DNA of 64,000 nucleotides, taken from NCBI GenBank assembly GCA_024695475.1, contig JAILIC010000087.1:29223-93222 (forward strand), in the 5' to 3' direction. Origin of the DNA: Treponema sp. GTDB taxonomy: Bacteria; Spirochaetota; Spirochaetia; Treponematales; Treponemataceae. Below, in pieces: positions 37,001-44,715 of the stretch; position 1 is the first letter of the stretch; each line of letters begins with the position of its first letter. The notes beneath the pieces were generated by a model. That model was not told where the DNA came from, did not search any database, and saw only the letters and a list, made by a program, of their open reading frames with translations. The translations under genes and the position numbers were made by a program.

Positions 37001-37166
37001 CGTTATTACCTATTTGCATCATGGACAGGCTGGAACAGGAACTCACCGCTTTAGCTGGAATGGCCGCAACAATGCTGGCAATAAAGTGGCACGCGGTCTG
37101 TATTTTATCCGTGTTGTTGGTCCTGATATTGACGAGACCCGCAAAGTCATGTGTGTAAAACGTTGA
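34014..37166 (+). CDS. Large secreted repeat protein with a FlgD-Ig/T9SS-like C-terminal domain
   Basis: This 1050-residue protein starts with a basic hydrophobic signal peptide (cleavage probably near FGAEY, residue 28). Residues 30-600 are rich in Thr, Ser, Gly and Asn, with short beta repeats (NSGTI, NTGTLTL, NSGSVDVTGG), probably a beta-helix; the YYWTGSTSGNFDVAANW motif recurs as TNTWLGTTDTNWMEVANW near residue 210. The last 80 residues (SVIVMTLDGNVIT...HRFSWNGRNNAGNKVARGLYFIRVVG...KVMCVKR) look like a FlgD immunoglobulin-like domain and resemble the type IX secretion sorting domain. It is divergent from the Gld-like ABC operon. The function is unknown; a surface protein is likely. Confidence 0.7.
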   Translation: MNRFLLPFKRCCLVLCFLFVYGACAFGAEYTKYYWTGSTSGNFDVAANWGDSGYPSTSSHSANVINAESGTTITLQNDVTIGELFIQGTNEVTIDLSGHTLSVGELILGDREWNGNNNGKLVLTGGGTVIITKTFDCTNVADCSLTINDAHCTIIGTYFFNTNSGSLSIGGTGVLVLDGTCGYGYTDSDIFNDSSLTVISDSSTTNTWLGTTDTNWMEVANWSKGTIPGADSTTSVIIPSGTTYSPVVSEPLTGSIPNLYIKEGATLTVSGGVTFTSSGTVLNLGTIDNSGTITASTTTCINPGTITNTGTLTLQTLTNSGSVDVTGGAVAVITITNTGIITSTGSTTFSGDTFTNNGAVKFGGSETFSYGTKTSETNSSIIYTGSSASNVIWDDDYYNLTLVSGTTFEVSHTVVVNGTLTILSGGTLKALSGATVGSSTCIILNQGAIVVNSASVDWSAASVTSNSSSSMKYDCDGASNDIWTSYGNLTLQGSFTFDSECTVQTLTATGLGGKTLTVNDKVTVAGTMTLQGTDISSPLTITHSGADAGSFVLGTSGQSNGRYLVVEADGPVISQDYTAYYSKFSDGTYEKFDEMQHWKFIPNGWPQFIMCMAPVGQRKLLVVVSHEINTGTLTLYSDATTDAATVNALTEIPKSFSITDTSGTASSSILIDTSVPATLAFSNIMASGLVLTLNRDVTFADIASGALFVCVNETSTSYYNIMTGESGDVTYVQDKLGVSMKPQSMHILSDFAINVIKPSYAYDGSFINEGADLYSEGSYAVHDWSAGQQNYGTLHADNDITIVANFDDGFVSGGYKARLFLDKDPDPASVCKIYGEFAGYDCRAWIPLAFKNKDGTIATTANNSSYITVDEANRPAASSVKFDLPVTTDSQYVSWASGDQITFLFEVLDSSGNQIQINRFHDGATAPLYALRLADASDITSLDLWSFRLKGKIKQRGGVSIFNNVIDVNQGENVIVEVEQNARGPLSVIVMTLDGNVITYLHHGQAGTGTHRFSWNGRNNAGNKVARGLYFIRVVGPDIDETRKVMCVKR

Positions 37167-37279
37167 TCTCCACCCACCTACAAAGTTTCATCAAATCGAA
37201 GCCTGTTATTAGGATTGAGGCACGAGACTAGTTAGGGTGATGACGATGCAGGCTTTTACACAGAAAACGGCTGATTTGT

Positions 37280-38224
37280 TTAATACATTTCGCTTATTTT
37301 TTTCTGATGCAGTGCCATGATTGGATCCCAATAGTCATGATACTGTTTTTCGTATTTTGTACCTTTGGCAGAAATGCCTGATTCAATAGCCATGTCGATT
37401 ATCGAATCACTAGAGTAATTATGTCTAATGTAATAATGGATTATCGTGTAGTCCCCATCATAAAGCGCATAACATCGCTTATTTTGGAATAGATAAGAGC
37501 CCATTGCTTCTGGATAGGTAACAACGGCTCCAAAATCCCATAGGTAGTCATTATTGCAAAAAGTACGCCAGTCATCAGCATAAAAGTACACATCTTGAAA
37601 ACTAAACTTTACGTCGCTTCTTGGTAGGAGGGGAATCCACTCGCCGCGATATTTTTGCGTATATTCCTGATTAAATGAGAGTATGCTTGGATCTTTTATG
37701 TCATACCACGTAACGGCCTCATCAAAAAAGGTGGCATGATAGTTGCTTTCGTTCAAAATGACTACATTTCCTCTTATAAAAAGTACATCATCTTCAATGA
37801 TGTCACCGCCACCTTCCCAAACAAAATGCCAATAGCTGCTTTCCAGATACCGCTGCAGTTCCTCAGCTGTCTGCGGAGATTGAAACTCTGGCAATGTGTT
37901 TGACAGGTACCCTCCAAAGAGCCAACCATATTCAGGTGTGCCGGTTCTCCACTCATATCGAGGAATTAAGATTTCGACCCAAGGGGCGGTAATGCCATCA
38001 ATAGTCTGTTCTTTGCCAATTGCGACTACTTTGACAGGAAAGCGGTGGGGAAGTCCGCAGATGCGGTTTGACTGTAAAGACGGCTTATCCCGTACGCGAA
38101 GTCCCTCATGGGAATCAACATACATTGTGTCTATCACTTTGCCGTTTTCATAAAAGCGGCTCATATCAGCAAATGCGGTACTTACTGCAAAGAGTATGGT
38201 AAGTATGGCTAATAATTTTTTCAT
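37280..38224 (-). CDS. Secreted SH3-domain protein
   Basis: A 314-residue exported protein with a clear signal peptide (MKKLLAILTILFAVSTAFA). An SH3b-like domain lies directly after it (about residues 35-105: SHEGLRVRDKPSLQSNRICG...VKVVAIG...WVEILIP...GWLFGGYLS), followed by an acidic and aromatic C-terminal domain of 200 residues that I do not recognise. CAGGAACAG stands ahead of the ATG. It is divergent from the FGE-like/SH3 gene, and three secreted proteins with this type of SH3 domain occur in the window, so it is a small expanded family. Confidence 0.7.
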   Translation of the reverse strand: MKKLLAILTILFAVSTAFADMSRFYENGKVIDTMYVDSHEGLRVRDKPSLQSNRICGLPHRFPVKVVAIGKEQTIDGITAPWVEILIPRYEWRTGTPEYGWLFGGYLSNTLPEFQSPQTAEELQRYLESSYWHFVWEGGGDIIEDDVLFIRGNVVILNESNYHATFFDEAVTWYDIKDPSILSFNQEYTQKYRGEWIPLLPRSDVKFSFQDVYFYADDWRTFCNNDYLWDFGAVVTYPEAMGSYLFQNKRCYALYDGDYTIIHYYIRHNYSSDSIIDMAIESGISAKGTKYEKQYHDYWDPIMALHQKKISEMY

Positions 38225-38369
38225 AGTACTGTTCCTGTAACTGTTTTTTGTGTTTGTTTTCTATTACTATATATAGCAAAAATTACCAATATAATACAAG
38301 TATATACGTAGAGGTATATTGGTGACAGCGTACGAGCAATATGGTATATTCCATGAAGAGGTCACTATT

Positions 38370-39761
38370 ATGAAAAAATATATGACTGCATGTATGTTGC
38401 TGTGTGCGCTTGTGGTATTGCATGCACAGTCTATATCTAAAGAGTTTGTGTTTGTAGAAGGTGGAACGTTTCGCATGGGGAGCAATGTCAAAGATGATTT
38501 TGGAGCGGCACCTGTACACAACGTAACTCTTTCTAGTTTTTTTATGTGTGTCCACGAAGTTACACAGATGGAGTACCAGTCTGTCATGGGTGAAAACCCG
38601 AGTTTTTTTACGGGTGGAAGTCAGCCTGTAGATTGTGTAACATGGTATAATGCGGTTGAGTATTGTAATAAACGGAGTGTAGCTGAAGGCTTTACACCTT
38701 GCTATAAAAAAAAGGCTGATGGTACTTATACGTGTGATTTTGCATCTGATGGCTATCGGTTGCCTACCGAAGCTGAATGGGAATATGCGGCAAAAGGTGG
38801 CAAAAAAAACGCTGCCAGTAACTATAGCGGAGGCAATGATATAGATGAGGTTGCTTGGCATTACGATAATAGTGATGACCAGACACATGAAGTAATGACA
38901 AAAGAGTCAAATGCACTGGGCCTGTATGATATGAGCGGTAATGTTCATGAATGGTGCTGGGATGGTTATGCTGCATACACGGCAGAGTCTCAGACAAATC
39001 CTACAGGAGCTTTGAATGCTGATAATTACGTTGTTCGTGGTGGCAGCTGTTTTTCTAGTGCGCTGGGCTGTCGTGTTGCAATGCGCGTTTCTTTGTCTCC
39101 CACTGATAGTGATCATGTAGGATTCCGTGTCGTACGTACTCGTTTAACTCCTCTGGTAGCAAAAACACCTCTAAAGGCGGTGAAAAGTAAGTCTGTACAG
39201 GGATTTGATAAGAGTAAGTATAAGGAAGTATCTTTACAGGAAGCTGATAAAACGGTTGCAGCTTCTGTTGCTAAAGGTACACAGTCAGAACTTTATAATA
39301 CGGTCTTTTTTAAGAGCAAATGCCATCTTATCGAAAATGGTGAAATCTTTTTTAATGTGTTTGCAGATTGTACCAATATGGTAGGAATATGGCTTTGCGA
39401 AGAAATGCAGAATAGTACTGTACCATTGTTTGCTCCGCTTATCATCTATTATCATTACTATGACTCAACACAGCCTGACTCTCCAGGTATTATGCTTGAC
39501 GGGTGGGAGATAGTTGATCAGGAGCGTTTTGTTGGACAGTCATACTTTGCAGCAGATAATCTCAAAATACGATCTGCACCATCACTTAATGCAGAAAAAG
39601 TGGGAGTATTGTATATAGATAATGCTGCCACCGTTCTTGAAGTTGGCGAAAAAACGACAATTGATGGCATATCTTCTGTGTGGGTAAAGATTCATGCCGA
39701 TGGTGGCAAAGAAGGTTGGTGCTTTGCTGGCTACCTTACCGACAGTACGGTAAATCAGTAA
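38370..39761 (+). CDS. Secreted formylglycine-generating-enzyme-like protein with SH3 C-terminus
   Basis: A 463-residue exported protein. Signal peptide MKKYMTACMLLCALVVLHAQ, then an FGE/SUMF1-type domain (about 25-255): FVEGGTFRMGS, HEVTQMEYQ, RLPTEAEWEYAAKGG, GLYDMSGNVHEWC, VVRGGS and HVGFRVVRT. From about residue 290 the sequence, starting GFDKSKYKE, is paralogous to the gene at 5101-5778 and ends in the same SH3 element GWCFAGYLTD. AAGAGG supports the ATG at 38370. Whether it forms formylglycine is doubtful: many such proteins in spirochaetes are ligand-binding relatives. Confidence 0.75.
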   Translation: MKKYMTACMLLCALVVLHAQSISKEFVFVEGGTFRMGSNVKDDFGAAPVHNVTLSSFFMCVHEVTQMEYQSVMGENPSFFTGGSQPVDCVTWYNAVEYCNKRSVAEGFTPCYKKKADGTYTCDFASDGYRLPTEAEWEYAAKGGKKNAASNYSGGNDIDEVAWHYDNSDDQTHEVMTKESNALGLYDMSGNVHEWCWDGYAAYTAESQTNPTGALNADNYVVRGGSCFSSALGCRVAMRVSLSPTDSDHVGFRVVRTRLTPLVAKTPLKAVKSKSVQGFDKSKYKEVSLQEADKTVAASVAKGTQSELYNTVFFKSKCHLIENGEIFFNVFADCTNMVGIWLCEEMQNSTVPLFAPLIIYYHYYDSTQPDSPGIMLDGWEIVDQERFVGQSYFAADNLKIRSAPSLNAEKVGVLYIDNAATVLEVGEKTTIDGISSVWVKIHADGGKEGWCFAGYLTDSTVNQ

Positions 39762-39800
39762 ACGTATTTTATAATCTGTCGCATGGCAGCTGTGAAAATA

Positions 39801-39839
39801 ATACCCCGGACAATGCACGAAAGTGACATTTCGGGGTAT
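39801..39839. terminator. Hairpin between convergent genes
   Basis: ATACCCCG (39801-39808) pairs with CGGGGTAT (39832-39839). Inside, AATGCAC and GTG-A-CATT close a GAAA tetraloop. It lies between the convergent FGE-like gene and purC. On the minus strand it is followed by TATTATTTT, so it probably ends purC transcription. Confidence 0.6.
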
Positions 39840-39877
39840 CTTGCTAACTCGTGATGGTATATGAGTGTTAAAAGCTA

Positions 39878-40732
39878 TTAGTTGCGGGCAGTTCCACAGA
39901 TACGCTTTTGACACTCATGGTATATGTCACTTGTTTTTTGTACTACTTCTGCAGGTATGCTCTTAATTGATGGGTCACCTGCAAGATTGTTTTGCTTGAG
40001 CCAGTCTCGGATAAACTGCTTGTCATAGCTATTTGGAGAAGTACCAATAGTGTAGGTATCTTTATTCCAGAAACGGCTTGAGTCAGGAGTAAGTACTTCA
40101 TCACCTAAGATAAGCTCTCCATTTTCATCTAAACCAAACTCAAACTTGGTATCAGCGATGATAATACCATTTTTATAGGCATGCTCGTAACACTTGTTGT
40201 AGATTGCAATGGCAGTCTTTTCGATCTTTGTTGCCAGTGCTTCACCGATGTCCTTTTTCATGTAGTCTAAGGATACGTTGATATCATGCCCCTCTTTTGC
40301 CTTTGTGGATGGGGTAACAATAGGAGTGTCCAGTTTTTCTGCAAGTTGATAGCTGCGATTGAATGTGATGCCCTCTGGTACTTTACCTGCCTGTACTGCT
40401 TCGTACATGCTGCCAAACATATATCCACGGACGATGATTTCATAAGGGAGCATCTTGAGCTTTTTTACCAGTATGGTACGACCTTCATATTCAGGTTTTT
40501 GAAACTCTGCGGGCATGTCGCTGAGATTTGATGATATCATGTGGTTTTTTACGATATCTTTAGTATAGTCAAACCAAAAGTTTGATAAGGCATTTAAAAC
40601 TTTACCTTTGTCAGTAATCATAGTAGGCAGAATAACATCAAATGCTGAAATGCGATCTGTAGTAACGATTACCATGGTGCCGTTTTCGACATCATATACT
40701 TCTCTGACTTTTCCACTGATGATTTTTTTCAT
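39878..40732 (-). CDS. purC: Phosphoribosylaminoimidazole-succinocarboxamide synthase
   Basis: PurC joins aspartate to CAIR with ATP in purine synthesis. The 284-residue protein has SGKVREVYD, VTTDRISAFDVILP, EIIVRGYMFGS and the signature LILGDEVLTPDSSRFW. GGAGAG precedes the ATG at 40732. It is a single gene with its own promoter and a palindrome at the start of transcription. Confidence 0.93.
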   Translation of the reverse strand: MKKIISGKVREVYDVENGTMVIVTTDRISAFDVILPTMITDKGKVLNALSNFWFDYTKDIVKNHMISSNLSDMPAEFQKPEYEGRTILVKKLKMLPYEIIVRGYMFGSMYEAVQAGKVPEGITFNRSYQLAEKLDTPIVTPSTKAKEGHDINVSLDYMKKDIGEALATKIEKTAIAIYNKCYEHAYKNGIIIADTKFEFGLDENGELILGDEVLTPDSSRFWNKDTYTIGTSPNSYDKQFIRDWLKQNNLAGDPSIKSIPAEVVQKTSDIYHECQKRICGTARN

Positions 40733-40769
40733 GGGATCTCTCCGTTTTGTACGTAAGCTATGGCAGGAT

Positions 40770-40786
40770 TACCATTAATAATGGTA
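40770..40786. promoter_or_regulatory. Palindrome at the purC start of transcription
   Basis: TACCATT-AAT-AATGGTA is a perfect seven-base inverted repeat. It lies just downstream of the purC -10, so a repressor bound here would block purC. Confidence 0.4.
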
Positions 40787-40788
40787 GT

Positions 40789-40817
40789 ATCGTATCCTTT
40801 TGAAGCATTCGTTTCAA
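40789..40817 (-). promoter_or_regulatory. Promoter of purC
   Basis: Read on the minus strand: TTGAAA (40817-40812), 17-base spacer, TACGAT (40794-40789). The start of transcription falls in the palindrome at 40770-40786. Confidence 0.5.
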
Positions 40818-40827
40818 TACGGAGAAA

Positions 40828-40880
40828 TAAAAAAAGGAAGTCTGTTTCAGAATTCTAAAGCATTTTGAAACAGACTTCCT
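40828..40880 (-). terminator. Terminator of the SPFH protein gene
   Basis: A 14-bp perfect stem, GGAAGTCTGTTTCA (40836-40849) with TGAAACAGACTTCC (40866-40879). Seven T follow on the minus strand. Confidence 0.9.
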
Positions 40881-40891
40881 TGATACTTGTA

Positions 40892-41815
40892 TTACTGTTT
40901 TGTAGTGAGAGGAACAACGGCTCCTGTTCCTGGTACGACATATGCTGCCTCTGGAACTTCTTTACCATTCCAGCGTTTTGCACGTTCCAGGTTAATCTCG
41001 TAATCCCACTGTGCCTTCATAACATTGTAGTTTTCAGAAATTTTGCGGTTTGTATATGCCTGAGCATCAGCTTTAATTTTTTCGGCATCAGCTTCACCTT
41101 GAGCTCGTGCGACAGCAGCCTGAGCATCAAGTTCTGCTGCCTGTTTTTTTGCTTCTGCTTCTTTTACCAGCTTTTGAGCTTGAGCTGCTGCAATGTTTGC
41201 TTCCTGCTCTGCCTGACGTACCTGCTGAGTACGATTTGCAGTCTCTTTGATCTGGCGGTCAAAGTCATCAGACCAGTCCCAGTTGGTGATGGTAGTCTGG
41301 CTGATGGCTATTGGATAATCTGCCATTCGGGTAAGCATGGCGTTTGCAACCTCATTGGTGATTTTGTTTTGCTGCTCGACAAGCTCGTAGATGCTATATT
41401 TACCGGTTGTTTCTTTTAACGAGGCTTTTACGTTGTCTTTCATTGCTCCCTGTATGATGCTGTCGTTATAGTATCGGGTAACGATGTCCATGATACGGGT
41501 TTCATCATAAATATAACGGACTGCAACGGTTGCTCCGACAGTCTGCATATCTTTGGTAATGGCTCCATCACCACCGACGGTGAATGTCACCTCATAGGTT
41601 TTTGGTTCAAGTCTAAACTTGCGGACTTGTGAAATAAAAGGAACATGTACTTTTACACCTGGTTGGATAACCCCTTCCTTTATTTTACCTAACTCGACAA
41701 TAACACCTCGTTCATTTGGTGCAACAACGGTAACTGCGTTGGAAAAGATTACGACGACAATGAGTAGCAAAACTGCTATCGGAATAAGTGGTGCGATGCT
41801 GTTTTTCAGTTTCAT
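40892..41815 (-). CDS. SPFH/Band 7 (prohibitin-like) membrane protein
   Basis: A 307-residue protein with an N-terminal membrane anchor (about residues 7-29) and an SPFH domain (VVAPNERGVIVELGKI...GVKVHVPF...VRYIYDE). A long alanine- and charge-rich coiled coil follows (about 190-270: QQVRQAEQEANIAAAQAQKLVKEAEAKKQ). Such proteins form large membrane-bound assemblies, often with FtsH. The ATG at 41815 has AAAGGAG six bases ahead; the longer frame has none. The small secreted protein upstream ends 19 bases before it, probably the same transcript. Confidence 0.85.
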   Translation of the reverse strand: MKLKNSIAPLIPIAVLLLIVVVIFSNAVTVVAPNERGVIVELGKIKEGVIQPGVKVHVPFISQVRKFRLEPKTYEVTFTVGGDGAITKDMQTVGATVAVRYIYDETRIMDIVTRYYNDSIIQGAMKDNVKASLKETTGKYSIYELVEQQNKITNEVANAMLTRMADYPIAISQTTITNWDWSDDFDRQIKETANRTQQVRQAEQEANIAAAQAQKLVKEAEAKKQAAELDAQAAVARAQGEADAEKIKADAQAYTNRKISENYNVMKAQWDYEINLERAKRWNGKEVPEAAYVVPGTGAVVPLTTKQ

Positions 41816-41834
41816 AATAACTCCTTTAATAAAT

Positions 41835-42266
41835 TTAGTTATCAAGAATATTTATGTTTAAATCATGATGTTCTTCGTACATTTCATACTTGAACTGAAC
41901 ATCAGTATTTAATGGAACAATAGCATAAAACTGAGCTTTGTTAAATTGCTCCTCATAGTCATCAGAGGTATCTCTATCACCAACGTCTTTGAGATGTCCT
42001 TGAGCGGCAATAACCCATTTTTTGCCTTTTTCAAAGGCATATACACGTATATCAAAATTGGAGTGAGAAGATTTATTTCTAAAAATGATATTATCTTCTA
42101 TACGTTTGCTTGTTATTCTAAATACATGGGCATTTGGTGCCTCTGTACACTCTGGATAAATCACTTTGTCAGCATCAGCGGCAATATCAATGGGTGTTGG
42201 TTTGGCACTGACTGTTACTGTAGACATCACTAGTACAGATATTCCTAATAAAAAACATTTAAGCAT
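41835..42266 (-). CDS. Small secreted protein of unknown function
   Basis: A 143-residue protein with a signal peptide MLKCFLLGISVLVMSTVTVSA. The ATG at 42266 has AGGAG five bases ahead, which rules out the GTG two codons earlier. The mature part is acidic and beta-rich (AHVFRITSKRIEDNIIFRNKS...NFDIRVYAFEKGKKW), with no family I recognise. It lies between the SPFH gene and the PNPOx-like gene, all on the minus strand. Confidence 0.6.
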   Translation of the reverse strand: MLKCFLLGISVLVMSTVTVSAKPTPIDIAADADKVIYPECTEAPNAHVFRITSKRIEDNIIFRNKSSHSNFDIRVYAFEKGKKWVIAAQGHLKDVGDRDTSDDYEEQFNKAQFYAIVPLNTDVQFKYEMYEEHHDLNINILDN

Positions 42267-42294
42267 ATACACTCCTATTTGAAATAGTTATGTA

Positions 42295-42696
42295 TTAAAA
42301 TGTAATTATTTCTTTAGGACTTGTAAAGGATTCTATAGTTGCAGTGGCATTCTTAAAATAGAATACAGCAGTGTTCTCATCTTCTGCACTGTACATTGAC
42401 TGTAAGTTTGGATAGTGCTCGAGCATGTCTTTTTTTGCTTCAACTCTAGTGTCATCAACAAGTTGTCCGCTTAAACGAATCCATTGTTTGCCATTAAAAG
42501 CGGTGAGTTCCACATTTGGATTTGCAGCGATCTGTTTTGCAACTGCCTTTGCGTGACCTGTTTGGATATAGAGTTTGTTTTCAAAGATATTAACAGTACC
42601 AAAAGGTCGTACGTGAGGTTTGTTGTCCTCTACTGTTGCTAAATAGTAAACCTGGGCTTCTTTTAAAAAGTCATACACTTTCTGCATGTCCGACAT
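42295..42696 (-). CDS. Pyridoxamine 5'-phosphate oxidase-like flavoprotein
   Basis: A 133-residue protein of the split-barrel FMN-binding family: VYYLATVEDNKPHVRPFGTVNIFENKLYIQTG is the typical first half, with LTAFNGKQWIRLSGQLVDD in the second. Such proteins bind FMN or F420 and often act as small-molecule reductases; the substrate is not known. The ATG at 42696 is fixed by AGAGGAG just ahead. Its promoter is well formed. Confidence 0.8.
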   Translation of the reverse strand: MSDMQKVYDFLKEAQVYYLATVEDNKPHVRPFGTVNIFENKLYIQTGHAKAVAKQIAANPNVELTAFNGKQWIRLSGQLVDDTRVEAKKDMLEHYPNLQSMYSAEDENTAVFYFKNATATIESFTSPKEIITF

Positions 42697-42740
42697 AAGT
42701 ATCTCCTCTTTATTGTTAAAAATATGTTTGTATAAAATAT

Positions 42741-42769
42741 AATATAACTGATAAAAATTATATAGGCAA
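42741..42769 (-). promoter_or_regulatory. Promoter of the PNPOx-like gene
   Basis: Read on the minus strand: TTGCCT (42769-42764), 17-base spacer, TATATT (42746-42741). Confidence 0.65.
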
Positions 42770-42844
42770 GTTTTTTGGGGGAGTTTTTGCACGGAAACTA
42801 TTAAAAATACTTTTTTTACATTCGCTTTTTTGGGGTAGTCGGTG

Positions 42845-42850
42845 TACAAT
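42845..42850 (+). promoter_or_regulatory. -10 element for the hydrogenase operon
   Basis: TACAAT, with a weak TTCGCT 18 bases upstream (42821-42826). The leader is about 26 bases with a GAGGGGG ribosome site. I found no Rex-box-like sequence here. Confidence 0.4.
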
Positions 42851-42882
42851 AAATGTATTTATAGAAAGAGGGGGCTTGTTTT

Positions 42883-44715
42883 ATGAGTAGGCTGAGTATC
42901 GTTACTAAAAATCAGGCGCAAGTCGCGATCGAAGCATTGTATAGTGACCTCGAGCGGAGGATTGTGGCCAGTCCGCCAGGATTATGTTACGTTGATTTGA
43001 TCAATTCATTTGTAAAAATGTGCCTTGCCCAATCGTGTGGAAAGTGTGTTCCATGCCGAATAGGTCTGGCTCAGGTTTCAAACATGCTTGAAGATGTTTT
43101 GAACGGTAAAGCATCTGAAGAAACACTCCGTCTGATACGGCATACGGCAGAATGTATCTATGAAAGTGCAGACTGTGCTATTGGATTTGAGGCAGCGAGA
43201 GCGGTCTTGAATTGTGTTGATCACTGTAAAGACGATTTTGAGTCACATGTAAAATATCAGCATTGTACTTGTAACAGTAATCAGCCGGTACCATGTGTTA
43301 ATTTGTGCCCTGCAGGAGTTGATATACCGGGATATATTGCTCTTGTTGCAGAAGGACGCTATGCAGATGCTATTAAAGTTATCCGAAAAGATAATCCAAT
43401 GCCTTCTGTGTGTGCGCTTATTTGTGAGCATCCGTGCGAAAACCGATGTAAACGGACAATGATAGATGCTCCTGTAAACATTCGTGGTTTAAAACGAATG
43501 GCAATTGATAATGCAGGAGTAGTACCTGTACCAAAATGTGAAAAGTCAACTGGAAAAACAGTTGCTGTCATCGGTGGCGGACCAGGTGGTCTTTCGGCAG
43601 CATATTATTTGTCTCTTATGGGACATAAAGTTACTATTTACGAGCAGCGTAAACGTCTTGGCGGTATGTTGCGGTATGGTATTCCTAATTATCGTCTTCC
43701 GCGTGAGATACTCGACAGAGATATTGAAGCGATTCTTTCAACAGGAATCGAAGTAAAACGTGAAACCAGCGTTGACTCTGATACCTTAAAAGAAGTTGCC
43801 TCTAAATATGATGCAGTCTATATCGCCATTGGTGCTCATACTGACAAAAAGCTCGGACTTGAAAACGAAGATAAAGCAAGTGGCGTTATGTCAGCTGTTG
43901 AAATGCTCCGTAAAATCGGTGATGGTGACATGCCTGATTTTACCGGCAAAAGGATTGTAGTTGTTGGTGGTGGTAACGTTGCTATGGACGTTGCACGATC
44001 TTCTGTACGTCTTGGAGCTGAAAAAGTAAGCATTGTTTATCGAAGACGTAAAGGGGATATGACAGCGCTTAAAGAAGAAGTTGAGGGAGCAGAGGCAGAA
44101 GGTTGCGAAGTAGTCGAACTGATGGCACCAGTAAAAATCGAAATGGATAAAGATAACAAGGTAACGGGACTTGTTGTTCAACCTCAAATGATAAGCAAGG
44201 TTGAGCGTGGACGCCCAGCTCCTGTCAATGCTGATTTACCTGAAAAAACAATCAAGTGCGACATGATTTTGGTTTCGATCGGTCAGGGTATAGTCTCAAA
44301 ACCGTTTGAGCAGTATGGAATTACTGTAAAACGTGGTGCAATTGATGCTCTTGGGTCATCAGCAATTAAGGACTTCCCTGGTATTTTTGCTGGTGGTGAT
44401 TGTGTAACAGGTCCTGCTACTGTCATCAGAGCTATCGCTGCTGGTAAAGTCGCTGCTGCAAATATTGATGAGTATCTGGGATTTAACCACGAAATTAAGA
44501 ATGAGGTAGAGATTCCGTTCCCTCATTATTCTGATAAACATCCGTGTGGACGCATAGAGCTTGCATTCCGCGAGGCAGGAGAACGTAAAAAAGACTTTAA
44601 ACCGATTGAACTGTCGATGACAAAAGAAGAAGCCTGTCAAGAAGCTGGAAGATGTTTGCGCTGTGATCATTTTGGCTATGGTTCATTCAGAGGAGGAAGA
44701 AACGACCGATGGTAA
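42883..44715 (+). CDS. NuoF-type iron-sulfur / GltD-like NAD(P)H oxidoreductase fusion
   Basis: A 610-residue cytosolic flavoprotein. Residues 1-125 are the C-terminal [4Fe-4S] part of NuoF (SCGKCVPCR: Cys52, 55, 58 and Cys98) without the FMN/NADH part. Residues 130-560 are a GltD-like module: a cysteine set for [4Fe-4S] (Cys138, 142, 177, 181, 185, 189), FAD-binding GGGPGG (231-236) and a second nucleotide site VVVGGGNVAMDVAR. A final CLRC occurs at the C-terminus. It shares seven bases with hydA downstream, so it is the likely electron-transfer partner between NAD(P)H and the hydrogenase. The architecture also resembles NfnB/NfnL proteins. Confidence 0.8.
   Translation: MSRLSIVTKNQAQVAIEALYSDLERRIVASPPGLCYVDLINSFVKMCLAQSCGKCVPCRIGLAQVSNMLEDVLNGKASEETLRLIRHTAECIYESADCAIGFEAARAVLNCVDHCKDDFESHVKYQHCTCNSNQPVPCVNLCPAGVDIPGYIALVAEGRYADAIKVIRKDNPMPSVCALICEHPCENRCKRTMIDAPVNIRGLKRMAIDNAGVVPVPKCEKSTGKTVAVIGGGPGGLSAAYYLSLMGHKVTIYEQRKRLGGMLRYGIPNYRLPREILDRDIEAILSTGIEVKRETSVDSDTLKEVASKYDAVYIAIGAHTDKKLGLENEDKASGVMSAVEMLRKIGDGDMPDFTGKRIVVVGGGNVAMDVARSSVRLGAEKVSIVYRRRKGDMTALKEEVEGAEAEGCEVVELMAPVKIEMDKDNKVTGLVVQPQMISKVERGRPAPVNADLPEKTIKCDMILVSIGQGIVSKPFEQYGITVKRGAIDALGSSAIKDFPGIFAGGDCVTGPATVIRAIAAGKVAAANIDEYLGFNHEIKNEVEIPFPHYSDKHPCGRIELAFREAGERKKDFKPIELSMTKEEACQEAGRCLRCDHFGYGSFRGGRNDRW

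Noticed and set aside
37199..37255. AAGCCTG...CAGGCTT pair with a 43-base loop after the surface-protein gene
   Set aside because: The loop is long and the stem short, and the T run is only four bases; too weak to call a terminator.
38283..38888. A 201-codon minus-strand frame opposite the FGE-like gene
   Set aside because: It is a shadow of a gene with a signal peptide and recognisable domains on the plus strand.
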